A stretch of 64,000 nt of DNA, from the NCBI RefSeq assembly GCF_000429045.1, contig NZ_KE386842.1, forward strand, positions 1 through 64,000, read 5' to 3'. Under the pieces are notes generated by a model, which ran no database searches, was not told the origin of the DNA, and saw only the letters and a program-made list of their open reading frames with translations. The stretch's first letter is position 1. Each line of letters begins with the position of its first letter. Shown here one piece after another: positions 7,951-17,467 of this stretch. The stretch comes from Salinarimonas rosea DSM 21201. GTDB taxonomy: Bacteria; Pseudomonadota; Alphaproteobacteria; Rhizobiales; Beijerinckiaceae. Position numbers and translations under genes: made by a program.

Positions 7951-8360
7951 CCGGTGCCGGAGCACCCCGCGCGCGCATCGCGCACGTCGCCTTCTGGACC
8001 GCGGACCTGGAGCGCCTCGCCGCCTTCTGGGCGGAGGCGCTCGGCGCCGAGGTCGGCCCGCTCTACGAGAGCGCGCGCCGACCCGGCTTCCGCTCGCGCT
8101 TCCTGCGGCTCGGCGGCGAGGTCACCGTCGAGCTGATGAGCGCACCGTGGATCGATCCCGCCGCGGCCGGGCCGCAGGACGAGCGCGCGGGGCTCGCCCA
8201 CATCGCCGTCTCGCTGGGCGCCACCGAGGCGGTCGATGCGCTGGCGCACGAGCTCGCGCAGGAGGGCCGCCTCCTCGCGCCCCCGCGCTGGACCGGCGAC
8301 GGCTTCTACGAGGCGATCATCGCCGATCCCGACGGCAACGCGATCGAGATCACCGCCTGA
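7947..8360 (+). CDS. VOC-family (glyoxalase/dioxygenase-fold) protein
   Basis: 137 residues. The GTG start sits in GTGA, overlapping the stop of the HD gene. It begins RIAHVAFWTADLERLAAFWAEALG, a standard first beta-alpha unit of the vicinal oxygen chelate fold. It ends EAIIADPDGNAIEITA, the usual C-terminal strand with the metal-ligand glutamate. Two VOC repeats fit in this length. The substrate cannot be named; members range from lactoylglutathione lyases to antibiotic-binding proteins. Confidence 0.82.
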   Translation: MTGAGAPRARIAHVAFWTADLERLAAFWAEALGAEVGPLYESARRPGFRSRFLRLGGEVTVELMSAPWIDPAAAGPQDERAGLAHIAVSLGATEAVDALAHELAQEGRLLAPPRWTGDGFYEAIIADPDGNAIEITA

Positions 8361-8438
8361 GGGGGGCGCGGCGTTCGGCTTGCGGGCCCGCGAGGCCCAC
8401 CTTAGGTTCGCGATCCCCTCCCTTCGTGTCTCGTGTCC

Positions 8439-9215
8439 ATGCCTCCCGAACTCCTGCAGCTCCTCTCCCTCGACGTCGTCGCCTCGGCGCTGCTCGTGGC
8501 GGGCCTCCTCGTCGTGCGCATCCTGGCGATCCGCTTCGTCCGGACGCGGGCCGGGATGCCGGATCACGTGCAGCGACGCTCGATCTCGGCGGTGAAGAAC
8601 GGCACGCTGATCCTGCTCCTCGTCGGGCTCGCGCTGATCTGGGCGCCGCAGCTGCGCACCTTCGCCCTCTCGCTGACCGCCGTCGCCGTGGCGCTCGTGG
8701 TGGCGACGAAGGAGCTGATCGCCTGCCTGTCGGGCGCGCTGCTGCGCGCCTCGAGCCGGCCCTTCTCGGTGGGCGACTGGGTCGAGATCGGCGAGGTCCG
8801 CGGCGAGGTCGTCGACCACGACATGCTGGCGACGCGCATCGACGCCTTCGCCGCCGGCCCGGGCGGCTTCCAGCGCACCGGCGAGGTGATCACCGTTCCC
8901 AACAGCGTGTTCCTGTCGACGCCGATCCGGCGGCTGTCCGCATTGCGCGCGCAGGTCGTCGCCACCACGGCCGTGGTCGTCGACCCTCCCGGCCTCGGGC
9001 CGGACGCGCTGCGCGCGGCGGTGGAGGATGCGCTCGTGACTGCGCGGGCCGGAGGGGCGCTCTGGGAGGGGGAGCCGAGCGTGCGGTTCTCGACGACCGA
9101 CCTCGGCCGGCTGCGGATCGAGGTGACGCTGACGGCGCCGACCCGGAGCGCCGAGACCGCAGCGAGCGCGGTGACCCTCGCCGTCCTCGCGGCGTTGCGC
9201 CCGCCCGCCGCGTGA
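8439..9215 (+). CDS. Mechanosensitive channel of the MscS family
   Basis: 258 residues (a GTG at 8433 would add two). Three hydrophobic segments occupy the first 100 residues. The beta domain typical of MscS follows (RPFSVGDWVEIGEVRGEVVD), then the loop ITVPNSVFLSTPI. The C-terminal alpha/beta part ends at ALRPPAA. Channels of this family open on membrane tension and release solutes on hypo-osmotic shock, which matches the osmoprotectant genes elsewhere in the window. Confidence 0.85.
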   Translation: MPPELLQLLSLDVVASALLVAGLLVVRILAIRFVRTRAGMPDHVQRRSISAVKNGTLILLLVGLALIWAPQLRTFALSLTAVAVALVVATKELIACLSGALLRASSRPFSVGDWVEIGEVRGEVVDHDMLATRIDAFAAGPGGFQRTGEVITVPNSVFLSTPIRRLSALRAQVVATTAVVVDPPGLGPDALRAAVEDALVTARAGGALWEGEPSVRFSTTDLGRLRIEVTLTAPTRSAETAASAVTLAVLAALRPPAA

Positions 9216-9360
9216 GGCCCGCGTATTTCCCTTGCGGAGCGCGGGGTTTCGTGCGAAACGACTGCGCAACCAGGATCCGGGCCCCTCTGGCGGGAACGTG
9301 CCGACCATCCCGCGATGTCGGATCCTCGCATCGGCTCGTCGGCGCCGGTCACCCCCCCAG

Positions 9361-10404
9361 ATGGAGCTCACGTTCCTGGCTGCCGAGTTTCTCGGCAAGC
9401 CCGCTTGGCTTTGGCTCGCCTTCATCGGCGTCGTCGGCCTGATTCTCGCCTTCGATCTCGGCGTTCTCCACAGGAAGGCCCACGAGATCGAGCTGCGCGA
9501 GAGCATCCTGCTCTCGCTGTTCTACATCGGTCTCGGCCTCTCCTACGGCGGCTTCGTCTGGTGGTATCTCGGCCCGGATTCGGGCATGCAGTACCTGACG
9601 GGCTATGCCGTCGAGAAGAGCCTCTCGATGGACAACGTCTTCGTCATCGGCGTCATCCTCGCTTATTTCGGCATCCCGCGCGCCTACCAGCACAGGATCC
9701 TGTTCTGGGGCATCCTGGGCGTGATCGTGCTGCGCGGCATCATGATCGGGCTCGGCGCCGGGCTCGTCGCCCAGTTCCACTGGATCCTCTACCTCTTCGC
9801 CGCCTTCCTGATCTTCACCGGCATCAAGATGCTGATGTCGGCGGGCGGCGACGACCACTACGACGTCGAAAGCAACGCCGTCCTGAAGTTCATGCGCAAG
9901 CGCTTCCACGTCACGGACCGGGTCGACCAGGACCGGTTCTGGCTGCGCCTGCCGCATCCCCGGACAGGGGCGCCCACCTGGTACGCGACGCCGCTCTTCC
10001 TGGCGCTCGTGTGCGTCGAGCTCGCGGACGTGATCTTCGCTGTGGATTCCATCCCGGCGATCTTCACGATCACCACGGACCCGTTCATCGTCTTCACCTC
10101 CAACATCTTCGCGATCCTGGGCCTGAGGGCGATGTTCTTCATGCTCTCCGCGCTGGTGCACCGGTTCGAGTATCTCAAGTACGCGCTCTCGGCGGTGCTG
10201 GTCTTCATCGGCTCGAAGATCTTCGTCGCCGACCTGATGGGCTGGGAGAAGTTCCCCCCGCCGGTCTCGCTGGGCGTGACGTTCGGGCTCCTCGCCGCGG
10301 GCTTCCTGTTCAGCCTGTGGAAGACCCGCGCGCCCGAGCCGATCCCGGCTCCCGTCCCGGTGCCGGTCTCGGTCGAGGCGCCGCCCGTCGAGCGCATCGG
10401 CTGA
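9361..10404 (+). CDS. TerC/Alx-family integral membrane protein
   Basis: 347 residues with about nine membrane helices. Family features include FDLGVLHRKAHEIELRES, the paired acidic motifs EKSLSMDNVFVIGVI and ELADVIFAVDSIPAIF, and SNIFAILGLRAMFFML. TerC/Alx proteins are linked to tellurite resistance and to manganese export or metal loading of exported proteins. The C-terminal tail is Pro/Val rich (PIPAPVPVPVSVEAPP). The ATG at 9361 begins MELTFLAAEFLG; the longer upstream frame is not conserved in character. A strong hairpin follows the stop. Confidence 0.88.
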   Translation: MELTFLAAEFLGKPAWLWLAFIGVVGLILAFDLGVLHRKAHEIELRESILLSLFYIGLGLSYGGFVWWYLGPDSGMQYLTGYAVEKSLSMDNVFVIGVILAYFGIPRAYQHRILFWGILGVIVLRGIMIGLGAGLVAQFHWILYLFAAFLIFTGIKMLMSAGGDDHYDVESNAVLKFMRKRFHVTDRVDQDRFWLRLPHPRTGAPTWYATPLFLALVCVELADVIFAVDSIPAIFTITTDPFIVFTSNIFAILGLRAMFFMLSALVHRFEYLKYALSAVLVFIGSKIFVADLMGWEKFPPPVSLGVTFGLLAAGFLFSLWKTRAPEPIPAPVPVPVSVEAPPVERIG

Positions 10405-10412
10405 CGCCGTCG

Positions 10413-10440
10413 AGCCCCCGCGGCCTGCGCCGCGGGGGCT
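10413..10440 (+). terminator. GC-rich hairpin after the TerC gene
   Basis: A perfect 12-base stem (AGCCCCCGCGGC at 10413-10424, partner at 10429-10440) with a 4-base loop, 8 bases after the stop. There is no T-run afterwards, so its efficiency as a rho-independent terminator is uncertain. Confidence 0.6.
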
Positions 10441-10468
10441 CTCCCCGTGCCGTCCGAAGGCCGCAGAC

Positions 10469-10792
10469 GTGCCCGCGCTTCCGCTCTTCGCTCACTGGCT
10501 CGACGTCGCCACGAGCCCCCTCGTGCTGATCGCACCCCTCGTCCTGGCGCTCGCGAGCGGCCGGCGCTCGGTCGTGCGTCTGGGGACCACGCTCGTCGCT
10601 CTCGTCCCCTCCGCATTCTCCGCGCTCGGCGAGCCGCTCGCCGAAGCGACGACGCTCCTCGCCCTCGGTGCGTTGGCGGGCCTCGTCGTCGCCGAGATCT
10701 GGCTCGCCCTCGCGCTCCCGGTGCTCGTCGGAATCTGGCGCGGGTTGCGCCGCCTCTTCGGCGGGCGTCGCGGGCCGGGGCCACCGCCGTGA
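10469..10792 (+). CDS. Small predicted membrane protein
   Basis: 107 residues starting with GTG. Several hydrophobic segments are visible (SPLVLIAPLVLALAS, TTLVALVPSAFSALG, LALGALAGLVVAEIWLALAL), and it ends with a basic, glycine-rich tail. I do not recognise a family. It stands alone between the TerC terminator hairpin and a convergent oxidoreductase. Hydrophobicity and codon pattern favour a real gene, but the start is weakly supported. Confidence 0.5.
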   Translation: MPALPLFAHWLDVATSPLVLIAPLVLALASGRRSVVRLGTTLVALVPSAFSALGEPLAEATTLLALGALAGLVVAEIWLALALPVLVGIWRGLRRLFGGRRGPGPPP

Positions 10793-10858
10793 TCCCTCCG
10801 GCAGGCGCGCGGCGCCATCGTCGCCGCCTGCGCGGGGAACCGCTCGAGGCCGCCCTCG

Positions 10859-11890
10859 TCAGCGAGCTGCCGACCCGATCGCCTCGAACGCCCCCGTCCG
10901 CTCGGAGAGGAAGAGCGCATCGATCGTGCGCAGCGTGACGAGCGCGCTGTCGACGCCCGTGAGCGCATCGCGCGCCGCGGGCTCCCCCCGTACGGCCCGG
11001 CAGAAGGCCTCGGCCTGGAGCCGGTACTGGTCCGCCGGCGCGATCTCGATCACGCGCTCGGCGCCGCCGCGCACGATCACGATGCGGTTCGCCACGTCGG
11101 GTCGCGCGTTGAACGGAAGCGCGTCGAGCACGAGCTCGCCCTCCTCGCCCTCGACGCGCACCCATTGGCCGGGGGCGCGCTGCGTCCCCACCGCGAAGGA
11201 CAGCCGGCGGCCGGCGCCGAAGTCGACGAGGCCGCCGACCTCCCGGTCGATGCCGCTGCCCGGGTCGCGGTCGATCACCGCGAGCGCGCGCACCGGGTCG
11301 GCGTCGAGGAGGAGGCGCGCCGACATGATGGCGTAGCCGCCGATGTCGAGGAGCGCGCCGCCGCCGAGATCGAGCCGGTTGCGGATGTTCGCCGGGTCGC
11401 GGTTGAAGAAGGAGAACGAGACGTGCACGTGCGTCGGCCTGCCGATCGCCCCCTCGGCGATCAGCGCGCGGGCACGCTGCCATTGCGGATGATGGCGGAT
11501 CATGTAGGCCTCCGCCACGATCGGCCCCGGCGGCAGGTCGAGGAGCGCCTGCGCCTCCGCGGCGTCCCGCGCGATCGGCTTCTCGCACAGCACGTGCTTG
11601 CCGGCCCGCGCCGCGGCGAGGGTGTAGGGCACGTGCAGGTGATTCGGCAGCGGGATGTAGATCGCCTCGACGTCGTCGGCCGCGATCAGGGCCTCGTAGG
11701 AGCCGTAGGATCGCGCGATCCCGAGCGCCTCGGCCTCCGCCCGCGCCCGGGCCTCGTCGCGCGAGGCGATGGCGACGACCTCGCACAGCGGGCTCGCCCG
11801 CATCGCGGGGATCACCTTCTCGCGCCCGATCTTGGAGGCGCCGAGCACGCCGAAGCGGACGGGGGCGAGGGCGGGCGTATCGGTCGTCAT
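10859..11890 (-). CDS. Gfo/Idh/MocA-family oxidoreductase
   Basis: 343 residues. An N-terminal Rossmann fold (VRFGVLGASKIGREKVIPAM) binds NAD(P). The family motif HVLCEKPIA (about 101-109) supplies the Lys of the EKP signature. The C-terminal alpha/beta domain contains GGGALLDIGGYAI. Members oxidise or reduce sugars, inositols and similar polyols; the exact substrate is not evident. It lies 58 bases downstream of the M16 peptidase genes on the same strand and may be cotranscribed. Confidence 0.87.
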   Translation of the reverse strand: MTTDTPALAPVRFGVLGASKIGREKVIPAMRASPLCEVVAIASRDEARARAEAEALGIARSYGSYEALIAADDVEAIYIPLPNHLHVPYTLAAARAGKHVLCEKPIARDAAEAQALLDLPPGPIVAEAYMIRHHPQWQRARALIAEGAIGRPTHVHVSFSFFNRDPANIRNRLDLGGGALLDIGGYAIMSARLLLDADPVRALAVIDRDPGSGIDREVGGLVDFGAGRRLSFAVGTQRAPGQWVRVEGEEGELVLDALPFNARPDVANRIVIVRGGAERVIEIAPADQYRLQAEAFCRAVRGEPAARDALTGVDSALVTLRTIDALFLSERTGAFEAIGSAAR

Positions 11891-11948
11891 CGGCGGTCTC
11901 CGGGTGCGAGCGTCGTCTCGACGCGTATCGGGCGCGCCGGCGCGCGCG

Positions 11949-13223
11949 TCACAGGTCCGGCTTGCCCGCGATCACCGTGAGCATGCGCCCATCGCCGAGC
12001 ATGCGCGCGCCGGCGCGGCGCACGTCGTCGAGCGTCACCGCCGAGACCAGCGCGTTGCGGCGTGCCACATAGTCGATGCCGAGATCGTTGAAGGCGATCT
12101 GCACGAGCTGGCTCGCGATCTTGGTCGAGGTGTCGAAGCCGAGCGGATAGGAGCCGGTGAGGTAGGCCTTGGCCTTCTCGAGCTCCTCCGCGGAGGGGCC
12201 TTCCTCGCGCAGCCGGTCGATCTCGCCCGCGATCACGGCGAGCGCCTCGGGCACGCGCTCGTTCTTGGTCGCGGTGAAGCCCCAGGTCGTCGCCGCCGCC
12301 CGGAAGGTGGCGAGCGAGGTGCCCACCGAGTAGGCGAGCCCGCGCTTCTCGCGCACCTCCTGGAACAGGCGCGAGGTGAAGGCGCCGCCGCCGAGAACGT
12401 GGTTGAGCACGTAGGCCGGCACGAAGTCCGGGTCCGACCAGGGCAGGCCGTTCATGGCGAAGCGGATGACCGATTGCGGCACGTCGATTTCCACGACGTG
12501 CCGCGCACCGACGCCCGCGAGCGCGGTGAACGGCACCGCCGTGAGGGTGGGCTCCTCCGGCAGGGCGGCGAAGGCGTGATCGACCCGCCGCGCCACCTCG
12601 TCGGCGGCGATGGCGCCGACGACCGCCACCTTCAGCCGCCCCCGCGCCGCCTGCGCCCGGTGCAGCGCGACGACGTCCTCGCGGGAGATCGCGGGAAGGC
12701 TGTCGAGCGTGCCCGACGTCGGCGTACCGTAGGGATGGCCTGGGAACGCCTCCGCGAAGAAGCGCCGGGAGGCGACGGTGCCGGGGTCCTTCATCTGGTA
12801 GCGCAGGCTCGCCATCGACTGCGCGCGCACGCGCTCGAGATCGGCCTCGTCGAAGCGCGGCTCGAGCAGCGCGAGGCGCAGCAGGCCGAACGCCTCGTCG
12901 GCGTGGCGGGTGAGCGTCTTCAGCGTGCCGCCGAGCGAATCGGGGCCGGCGCTGAAGGACAGCTCGATCGCCCGGTCCGCCAGGCGCTCGTGGAAGGCGG
13001 CGGAGGAATGCGGGCCCGCGCCCTCGTCGAGGAGCCGCGCGGTCGTCTGCGCGAGGCCGGCCTTGCCGTCGGGGTCCTGCGCGGCGCCGCCCTCGAACAG
13101 GAACGACAGCGCCACGAGCGGGACGACGTGCGATTCGACGTGCCAGACCTCGATGCCGGCGGGCGTGATCACGCGCCCGACCTTCGCGGGAGGGGCGGTC
13201 ACGGGCGTGACGGCGACGGACAT
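11949..13223 (-). CDS. M16-family peptidase-like protein, non-catalytic type
   Basis: 424 residues with the two-domain M16 fold. The position that holds HxxEH in active members reads GLAQTTARLLDEGAG here, so zinc ligands are missing. The C-terminal half retains EVREKRGLAYSV, the R/Y element used by the partner subunit to complete the active site. It lies 41 bases downstream of an M16 gene with an intact zinc site, so the two probably form a heterodimer like bacterial YmxG pairs and mitochondrial processing peptidase. The ATG at 13223 follows a GGGAAGGA-like site. Confidence 0.88.
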   Translation of the reverse strand: MSVAVTPVTAPPAKVGRVITPAGIEVWHVESHVVPLVALSFLFEGGAAQDPDGKAGLAQTTARLLDEGAGPHSSAAFHERLADRAIELSFSAGPDSLGGTLKTLTRHADEAFGLLRLALLEPRFDEADLERVRAQSMASLRYQMKDPGTVASRRFFAEAFPGHPYGTPTSGTLDSLPAISREDVVALHRAQAARGRLKVAVVGAIAADEVARRVDHAFAALPEEPTLTAVPFTALAGVGARHVVEIDVPQSVIRFAMNGLPWSDPDFVPAYVLNHVLGGGAFTSRLFQEVREKRGLAYSVGTSLATFRAAATTWGFTATKNERVPEALAVIAGEIDRLREEGPSAEELEKAKAYLTGSYPLGFDTSTKIASQLVQIAFNDLGIDYVARRNALVSAVTLDDVRRAGARMLGDGRMLTVIAGKPDL

Positions 13224-13264
13224 GGATGTTCCTTCCCGGGGAGCGTCCCCGACTGGTTTGCGCC

Positions 13265-14608
13265 TCAGCCGGCCTTGCGGAGCTGGCCGGTGACGGAGCG
13301 GTGCGGGGCGAGGACGCGCCCGGCCGCGGCGGCGAGATCCTCGCGCGTCACGGCCTCGACCTCGGAGGGCCAGCGCTTCACGTCCTCGATCGTCTCGCCG
13401 ATGGCGAGCGCCGCGCCGTAGATGCGCGCGAGCGAGGTCTGGCTGTCGGCGGCGTAGACCGTCTCGGCGACGAGCCGCGTCTTGGCGCGGGCGATCGCCG
13501 CCTCCTCCAGCGCCGCGTCGGGAACAGCGCGGATCGCGGCGTCGAGCGCCTCCTCCGCCGCCTCGAGGCCGACGTCGTGGGCGGGCACGAGGTAGAGGGC
13601 GAAGCGCGTGTCGTCGATGGCCGACGCCATGTACCAGGCGCCCGCGTTCACCGCGACACCCTCGTCGAGGACGAGCCTGCGATAGAGGTAGGAGGTCGGC
13701 CCGCCGCCGAGGAGCTCGGCCAGCACCTCGAGCGCCGCGCTCTCCCGCGCGGAGCCGGTGACGACGGAGGGGGCGAGGTAGAGCCGCTGCAGGGTGGGCT
13801 GCTCGACCCGCGGATCGGCGACCGCGACGCGGCGCATGGCGCGCGGCTCGGGCTCGCGGGGGCGCACCCGCAACGGACGGGCGCCGCGCGGCGCGACCCG
13901 GCCGTAGCTGGCATCGGCGAGGCGCAGCACCTCGTCGGGGACGACGTCGCCCGCGACGACGAGGATGGCGTTCTCCGGCGTGTAGAAGCGCCCGTAATAG
14001 TCGAGCGCATGGCCGCGATCGAGCGCCTCGATCTCGTGCATCCAGCCGATGATCGGGATGCCGTAGGGGTGGTGCACGAAGAGCGACGCCGCCATCGCCT
14101 CCGAGAGCTGCGCCGCCGGATCGGTCTCGACGCGCATGCGCCGCTCCTCGAGCACGACGTCGCGCTCCGGAGCGACGACCTCGTCCGACAGGCGCAGGTT
14201 CGCCATGCGGTCGGCCTCGAAGCCCATCATCGTGCCGAGGTGCTCCTTGGCGACGCGCTGGAAATAGGCCGTGTAGTCGTAGGAGGTGAAGGCGTTCTCC
14301 TGGCCGCCGAGCTCCGACACCACCTTCGAGAAGGCGCCGGCGGGGTGCTTCTCGGTGCCCTTGAACATCAGGTGCTCGAGGAAGTGGGCGATGCCCGAGA
14401 CGCCGATCGGGTCGTCGGCGGAGCCGTTGCGGTACCAGACCATGTGGGTCGCGACCGGCACGCGGGTGTCCGGCACGACGACGACGTCCATGCCGTTGTC
14501 GAGCGTGTAGGAATGGACCTGCGGGCCCTCGGCGGAGAAGTCGGGCCGGGCGCCCGCGCCGGGGGCGTGAATCAGGCTCGGGCCGGCGGGCGTGCGGGGC
14601 ATGGGCAT
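13265..14608 (-). CDS. M16-family zinc peptidase, catalytic partner
   Basis: 447 residues. The inverted zinc motif HFLEH lies at residues 75-79, and the third ligand is Glu154 or 155 in PERDVVLEE. The second fold contains GGGPTSYLYRRLV. Family members degrade small peptides or process presequences. No clear signal peptide is visible, although alphaproteobacterial relatives can be periplasmic. The first two methionines (residues 1 and 3) are alternative starts. It is the first gene of the M16 pair. Confidence 0.9.
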   Translation of the reverse strand: MPMPRTPAGPSLIHAPGAGARPDFSAEGPQVHSYTLDNGMDVVVVPDTRVPVATHMVWYRNGSADDPIGVSGIAHFLEHLMFKGTEKHPAGAFSKVVSELGGQENAFTSYDYTAYFQRVAKEHLGTMMGFEADRMANLRLSDEVVAPERDVVLEERRMRVETDPAAQLSEAMAASLFVHHPYGIPIIGWMHEIEALDRGHALDYYGRFYTPENAILVVAGDVVPDEVLRLADASYGRVAPRGARPLRVRPREPEPRAMRRVAVADPRVEQPTLQRLYLAPSVVTGSARESAALEVLAELLGGGPTSYLYRRLVLDEGVAVNAGAWYMASAIDDTRFALYLVPAHDVGLEAAEEALDAAIRAVPDAALEEAAIARAKTRLVAETVYAADSQTSLARIYGAALAIGETIEDVKRWPSEVEAVTREDLAAAAGRVLAPHRSVTGQLRKAG

Positions 14609-14845
14609 CCTCGTGAGGGGTGCGAGAGGCGGGCGTCGTGGCGGGAATATAGGGGCCGCGCACGCTCCCGAGAAGCCGGGCGCGGCGCGGCGTCGCCGGA
14701 GGCCCGTGCGACCGGGCGCGCGATCACGGTCCGGGGAGCGGTGTTTCCGCCCGCTTGATCGGCGCGCGGGCGATGCCTACCTTCGCGCCATGCCGAGTCG
14801 ACGAGGGCGCGCCGCGCGCGCCCCACGAAAGAAAGGGACTGCGAG
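14609..14845. promoter_or_regulatory. Divergent promoter region, M16 pair and thioredoxin
   Basis: The 237-base gap separates minus-strand peptidase genes from plus-strand trxA and must carry both promoters. GAAAGAAAGGGA just before 14846 includes the trxA ribosome binding site. I cannot place -35/-10 boxes with confidence. Confidence 0.4.
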
Positions 14846-15166
14846 ATGGCGACCGTGAAGGTGACCGACCAGAGCTTCGAGGCGGACGTGCTCAAGTCCG
14901 GGGAGCCCGTGGTCGTGGATTTCTGGGCGGAGTGGTGCGGCCCCTGCCGCATGATCGGCCCGGCGCTCGAGGAGATCGCCGGCGAGATGGCCGGCAAGGT
15001 GAAGATCGCCAAGGTCAACGTGGACGAGAACCCCGGCATCGCGGGGCAGCTCGGCATCCGCTCGATCCCCACGCTGATGATCTTCAAGGGTGGGGAGCTC
15101 GCCTCCCAGAAGGTCGGCGCGGCGCCCAAGGGCGACCTGCAGCGCTGGATCCAGTCGAACGTCTGA
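14846..15166 (+). CDS. trxA: Thioredoxin
   Basis: 106 residues, the normal length for TrxA. The redox motif WCGPC is at residues 30-34 within [20 protein letters not shown]. The cis-proline is in [12 protein letters not shown]. It reduces cytoplasmic disulfides using electrons from thioredoxin reductase. AAAGGGA about 9 bases upstream serves as ribosome binding site. A hairpin follows the stop by 41 bases. Confidence 0.96.
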   Translation: MATVKVTDQSFEADVLKSGEPVVVDFWAEWCGPCRMIGPALEEIAGEMAGKVKIAKVNVDENPGIAGQLGIRSIPTLMIFKGGELASQKVGAAPKGDLQRWIQSNV

Positions 15167-15209
15167 TCGCGTCCGCGCTTGACGGCCCGCGCGGCTCTCG
15201 CGCATGACT

Positions 15210-15242
15210 GAACGCGGCCCCCCGCCTGGGCGGGCCGCGTTC
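15210..15242 (+). terminator. Hairpin between trxA and hisF
   Basis: An 11-base perfect stem (GAACGCGGCCC at 15210-15220, partner at 15232-15242) with an 11-base loop. It probably separates trxA from the his genes. Only a weak T content follows. Confidence 0.55.
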
Positions 15243-15261
15243 GAGAGATCCCGGCCGCGCG

Positions 15262-16038
15262 ATGCTCAAGACCCGCCTGATTCCCTGCCTCGACGTGAAG
15301 GACGGCCGTGTCGTCAAGGGCGTCCAGTTCGTCGACCTGCGCGACGCGGGCGACCCCGTCGAATGCGCCGTCGCGTACGACCGCGCCGGCGCCGACGAGC
15401 TGTGCTTCCTCGACATCACCGCGAGCCACGAGGATCGCGGCATCCTGCTCGACGTCGTCACCCGCACGGCGGAGGCCTGCTTCATGCCGCTGACCGTCGG
15501 CGGGGGCGTGCGCACCGTGGACGACATCCGTGCGCTGCTGCTCGCGGGCGCCGACAAGGTCTCGATCAACACCGCCGCCGTCACGGACCGGGGCTTCGTG
15601 CGCCGCGCCGCCGAGAAGTTCGGGGCGCAGTGCATCGTCGTGGCGATCGACGCCAAGCGGGTCTCCGCCGCGGGCGAGCCGGCGCGGTGGGAGATCTTCA
15701 CCCACGGCGGGCGCAAGGCGACCGGGCTCGACGCGGTGGACTACGCCCGCGAGGTCGTGGCGCTCGGCGCCGGCGAGCTGCTCGTCACCTCCATGGACAA
15801 GGACGGCACCAGGTCCGGCTACGACGTCGCGCTGATGCGCGCCATCGCCGACGCCGTCTCCGTGCCCGTCATCGCGTCCGGCGGCGTCGGCACGCTCGAC
15901 CACCTCGTCGCCGGCGTTCGCGACGGGCATGCGAGCGCGGTGCTCGCCGCCTCCATCTTCCATTTCGGCGAGCACACGATCGACGAGGCCAAGCGCGCCA
16001 TGGCGGACGCGGGGCTGTCCGTGCGGCTCGACGCGTGA
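15262..16038 (+). CDS. hisF: Imidazole glycerol phosphate synthase, cyclase subunit HisF
   Basis: 258 residues, full length. It starts [15 protein letters not shown], with catalytic Asp11. The second catalytic Asp is in CIVVAIDAK (about 130). Phosphate-binding loops [11 protein letters not shown] and [13 protein letters not shown] are present. The enzyme uses ammonia from HisH to turn PRFAR into imidazole glycerol phosphate and AICAR in histidine synthesis. hisE follows at 16064 and coaA after that. Confidence 0.97.
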   Translation: MLKTRLIPCLDVKDGRVVKGVQFVDLRDAGDPVECAVAYDRAGADELCFLDITASHEDRGILLDVVTRTAEACFMPLTVGGGVRTVDDIRALLLAGADKVSINTAAVTDRGFVRRAAEKFGAQCIVVAIDAKRVSAAGEPARWEIFTHGGRKATGLDAVDYAREVVALGAGELLVTSMDKDGTRSGYDVALMRAIADAVSVPVIASGGVGTLDHLVAGVRDGHASAVLAASIFHFGEHTIDEAKRAMADAGLSVRLDA

Positions 16039-16063
16039 GGCGGCCGATGCGGAGACGCGCGCG

Positions 16064-16417
16064 ATGACCGGCTTCACCCTCGGCGACCTCGAGCGCAACC
16101 TGGCCGCGCGGGCGCAGGCCTCGCCGGCGGAGAGCTACACCGCCCGGCTGATGGCCGATCCGCAACGCGCGGCGAAGAAGCTCGGGGAGGAGGCGGTAGA
16201 GGCCGTCATCGCCGGGGCGACCGGCGACCGTGCGGCGCTCGTGTCCGAGAGCGCGGACGTGCTCTATCATCTCATGGCGCTGCTCCTCGCCCGCGGGGTC
16301 GCGTTCGACGAGGTGCTCGCCGAGCTCGAGGCCCGCACCGGCCGCTCGGGGCTCGCCGAGAAGGCGGCGCGCACGGCCGAGGGCGTTCGTGCCGCACCCG
16401 AGGGAGGCCGCCCGTGA
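16064..16417 (+). CDS. hisE: Phosphoribosyl-ATP pyrophosphatase HisE
   Basis: 117 residues. All-alpha MazG-like fold with [14 protein letters not shown] and [14 protein letters not shown], whose Glu/Asp residues bind Mg. It hydrolyses PR-ATP to PR-AMP, the second step of histidine synthesis. The stop overlaps the coaA start by 4 bases (GTGA). It sits 25 bases after hisF. Confidence 0.95.
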   Translation: MTGFTLGDLERNLAARAQASPAESYTARLMADPQRAAKKLGEEAVEAVIAGATGDRAALVSESADVLYHLMALLLARGVAFDEVLAELEARTGRSGLAEKAARTAEGVRAAPEGGRP

Positions 16418-17406
16418 CGCCGACCGATCCCGCCCAGCGCCAGACCCTGGCGGAGGCCGCCCGCGAAGGGACGATCTCGCCCTACCGCCGGTTCTCCCGG
16501 GGCGAATGGGCGCACCTGCGCGCCGACACGCCGCTGACCCTGACCGCCGAGGAGGTCGACCGGCTCCAGTCCCTCAACGACCCGATCTCGCTCGACGAGG
16601 TCATCGCCATCTACCTGCCGCTGTCGCGGCTGCTCTCGCTCTACGTCGCGGCGACCCAGGGCCTGTTCAAGGCGACGCAGCGCTTCCTGCTCGCCGAGAA
16701 CGAGGTGAAGTCGCCCTACATCATCGGGGTCGCGGGCTCGGTGGCGGTGGGCAAGTCGACGACCGCGCGCGTTCTGGAGGCGCTCCTGGCGCGCTGGCCG
16801 AACACGCCGAAGGTGACGCTGGTCACGACCGACGGCTTCCTCCTGCCCAATGCCGAATTGAACCGGCTCGGGCTGATGGAGCGCAAGGGCTTTCCGGAGA
16901 GCTACGACACGGCGGCGCTCTTGCGCTTCCTCAACGCCATCAAGTCCGGCGAGAGCACGGTGCGCGCGCCGCTCTACTCGCACCTCGTCTACGACGTCGT
17001 GCCCGGGGAGGAGGTGGTGATCGAGCGGCCGGACATCCTCATCGTCGAGGGGCTCAACGTCCTGCAGCCGGCGCGCCTGCCGAGGGACGGCACGGCGATC
17101 CCGTTCGTCTCCGACTTCTTCGACTTCTCGATCTATCTCGACGCGGACGAGGCGGACCTGCACCGCTGGTACGTCAACCGCTTCCTGCGGCTGCGCCACA
17201 CCGCCTTCCGGGATCCGCGCTCGTTCTTCCGCCGCTACGCCGAGCTCGACGAGGCCAAGGCGATCGAGATCGCCGACGGGCTGTGGAACCGCATCAACCT
17301 GCCCAACCTGCGCGAGAACATCGTGCCGACGCGCCAGCGCGCGAGCCTGATCCTCAAGAAGGGCGCGAGCCACCGCATCGAGGACGTGCAGCTCAGGCGT
17401 CTGTAG
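16414..17406 (+). CDS. coaA: Pantothenate kinase, type I
   Basis: 330 residues beginning with GTG in the GTGA overlap with hisE. P-loop [16 protein letters not shown] lies at about 105-120. [17 protein letters not shown] and [10 protein letters not shown] are family blocks, as is the CoA-feedback region around [13 protein letters not shown]. It phosphorylates pantothenate, the committed step of coenzyme A synthesis. The hisF-hisE-coaA order is common in Rhizobiales. Confidence 0.96.
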   Translation: MTPTDPAQRQTLAEAAREGTISPYRRFSRGEWAHLRADTPLTLTAEEVDRLQSLNDPISLDEVIAIYLPLSRLLSLYVAATQGLFKATQRFLLAENEVKSPYIIGVAGSVAVGKSTTARVLEALLARWPNTPKVTLVTTDGFLLPNAELNRLGLMERKGFPESYDTAALLRFLNAIKSGESTVRAPLYSHLVYDVVPGEEVVIERPDILIVEGLNVLQPARLPRDGTAIPFVSDFFDFSIYLDADEADLHRWYVNRFLRLRHTAFRDPRSFFRRYAELDEAKAIEIADGLWNRINLPNLRENIVPTRQRASLILKKGASHRIEDVQLRRL

Positions 17407-17467
17407 CACCCCTCGCCCCCGGCCGAGCGGCGTGGTGAAGCGTGCTCGGGGCCGGACGGAGCCTCGT

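Noticed and set aside
9216-9360. Possible yybP-ykoY manganese riboswitch before the TerC gene
   Set aside because: Such riboswitches often precede this family, but I could not find the conserved paired loops in the short leader.
11949-14663. Single 904-codon M16 protein
   Set aside because: The upstream half of the frame is antisense-like nonsense relative to the catalytic M16 gene in another frame; two separate genes explain the region.
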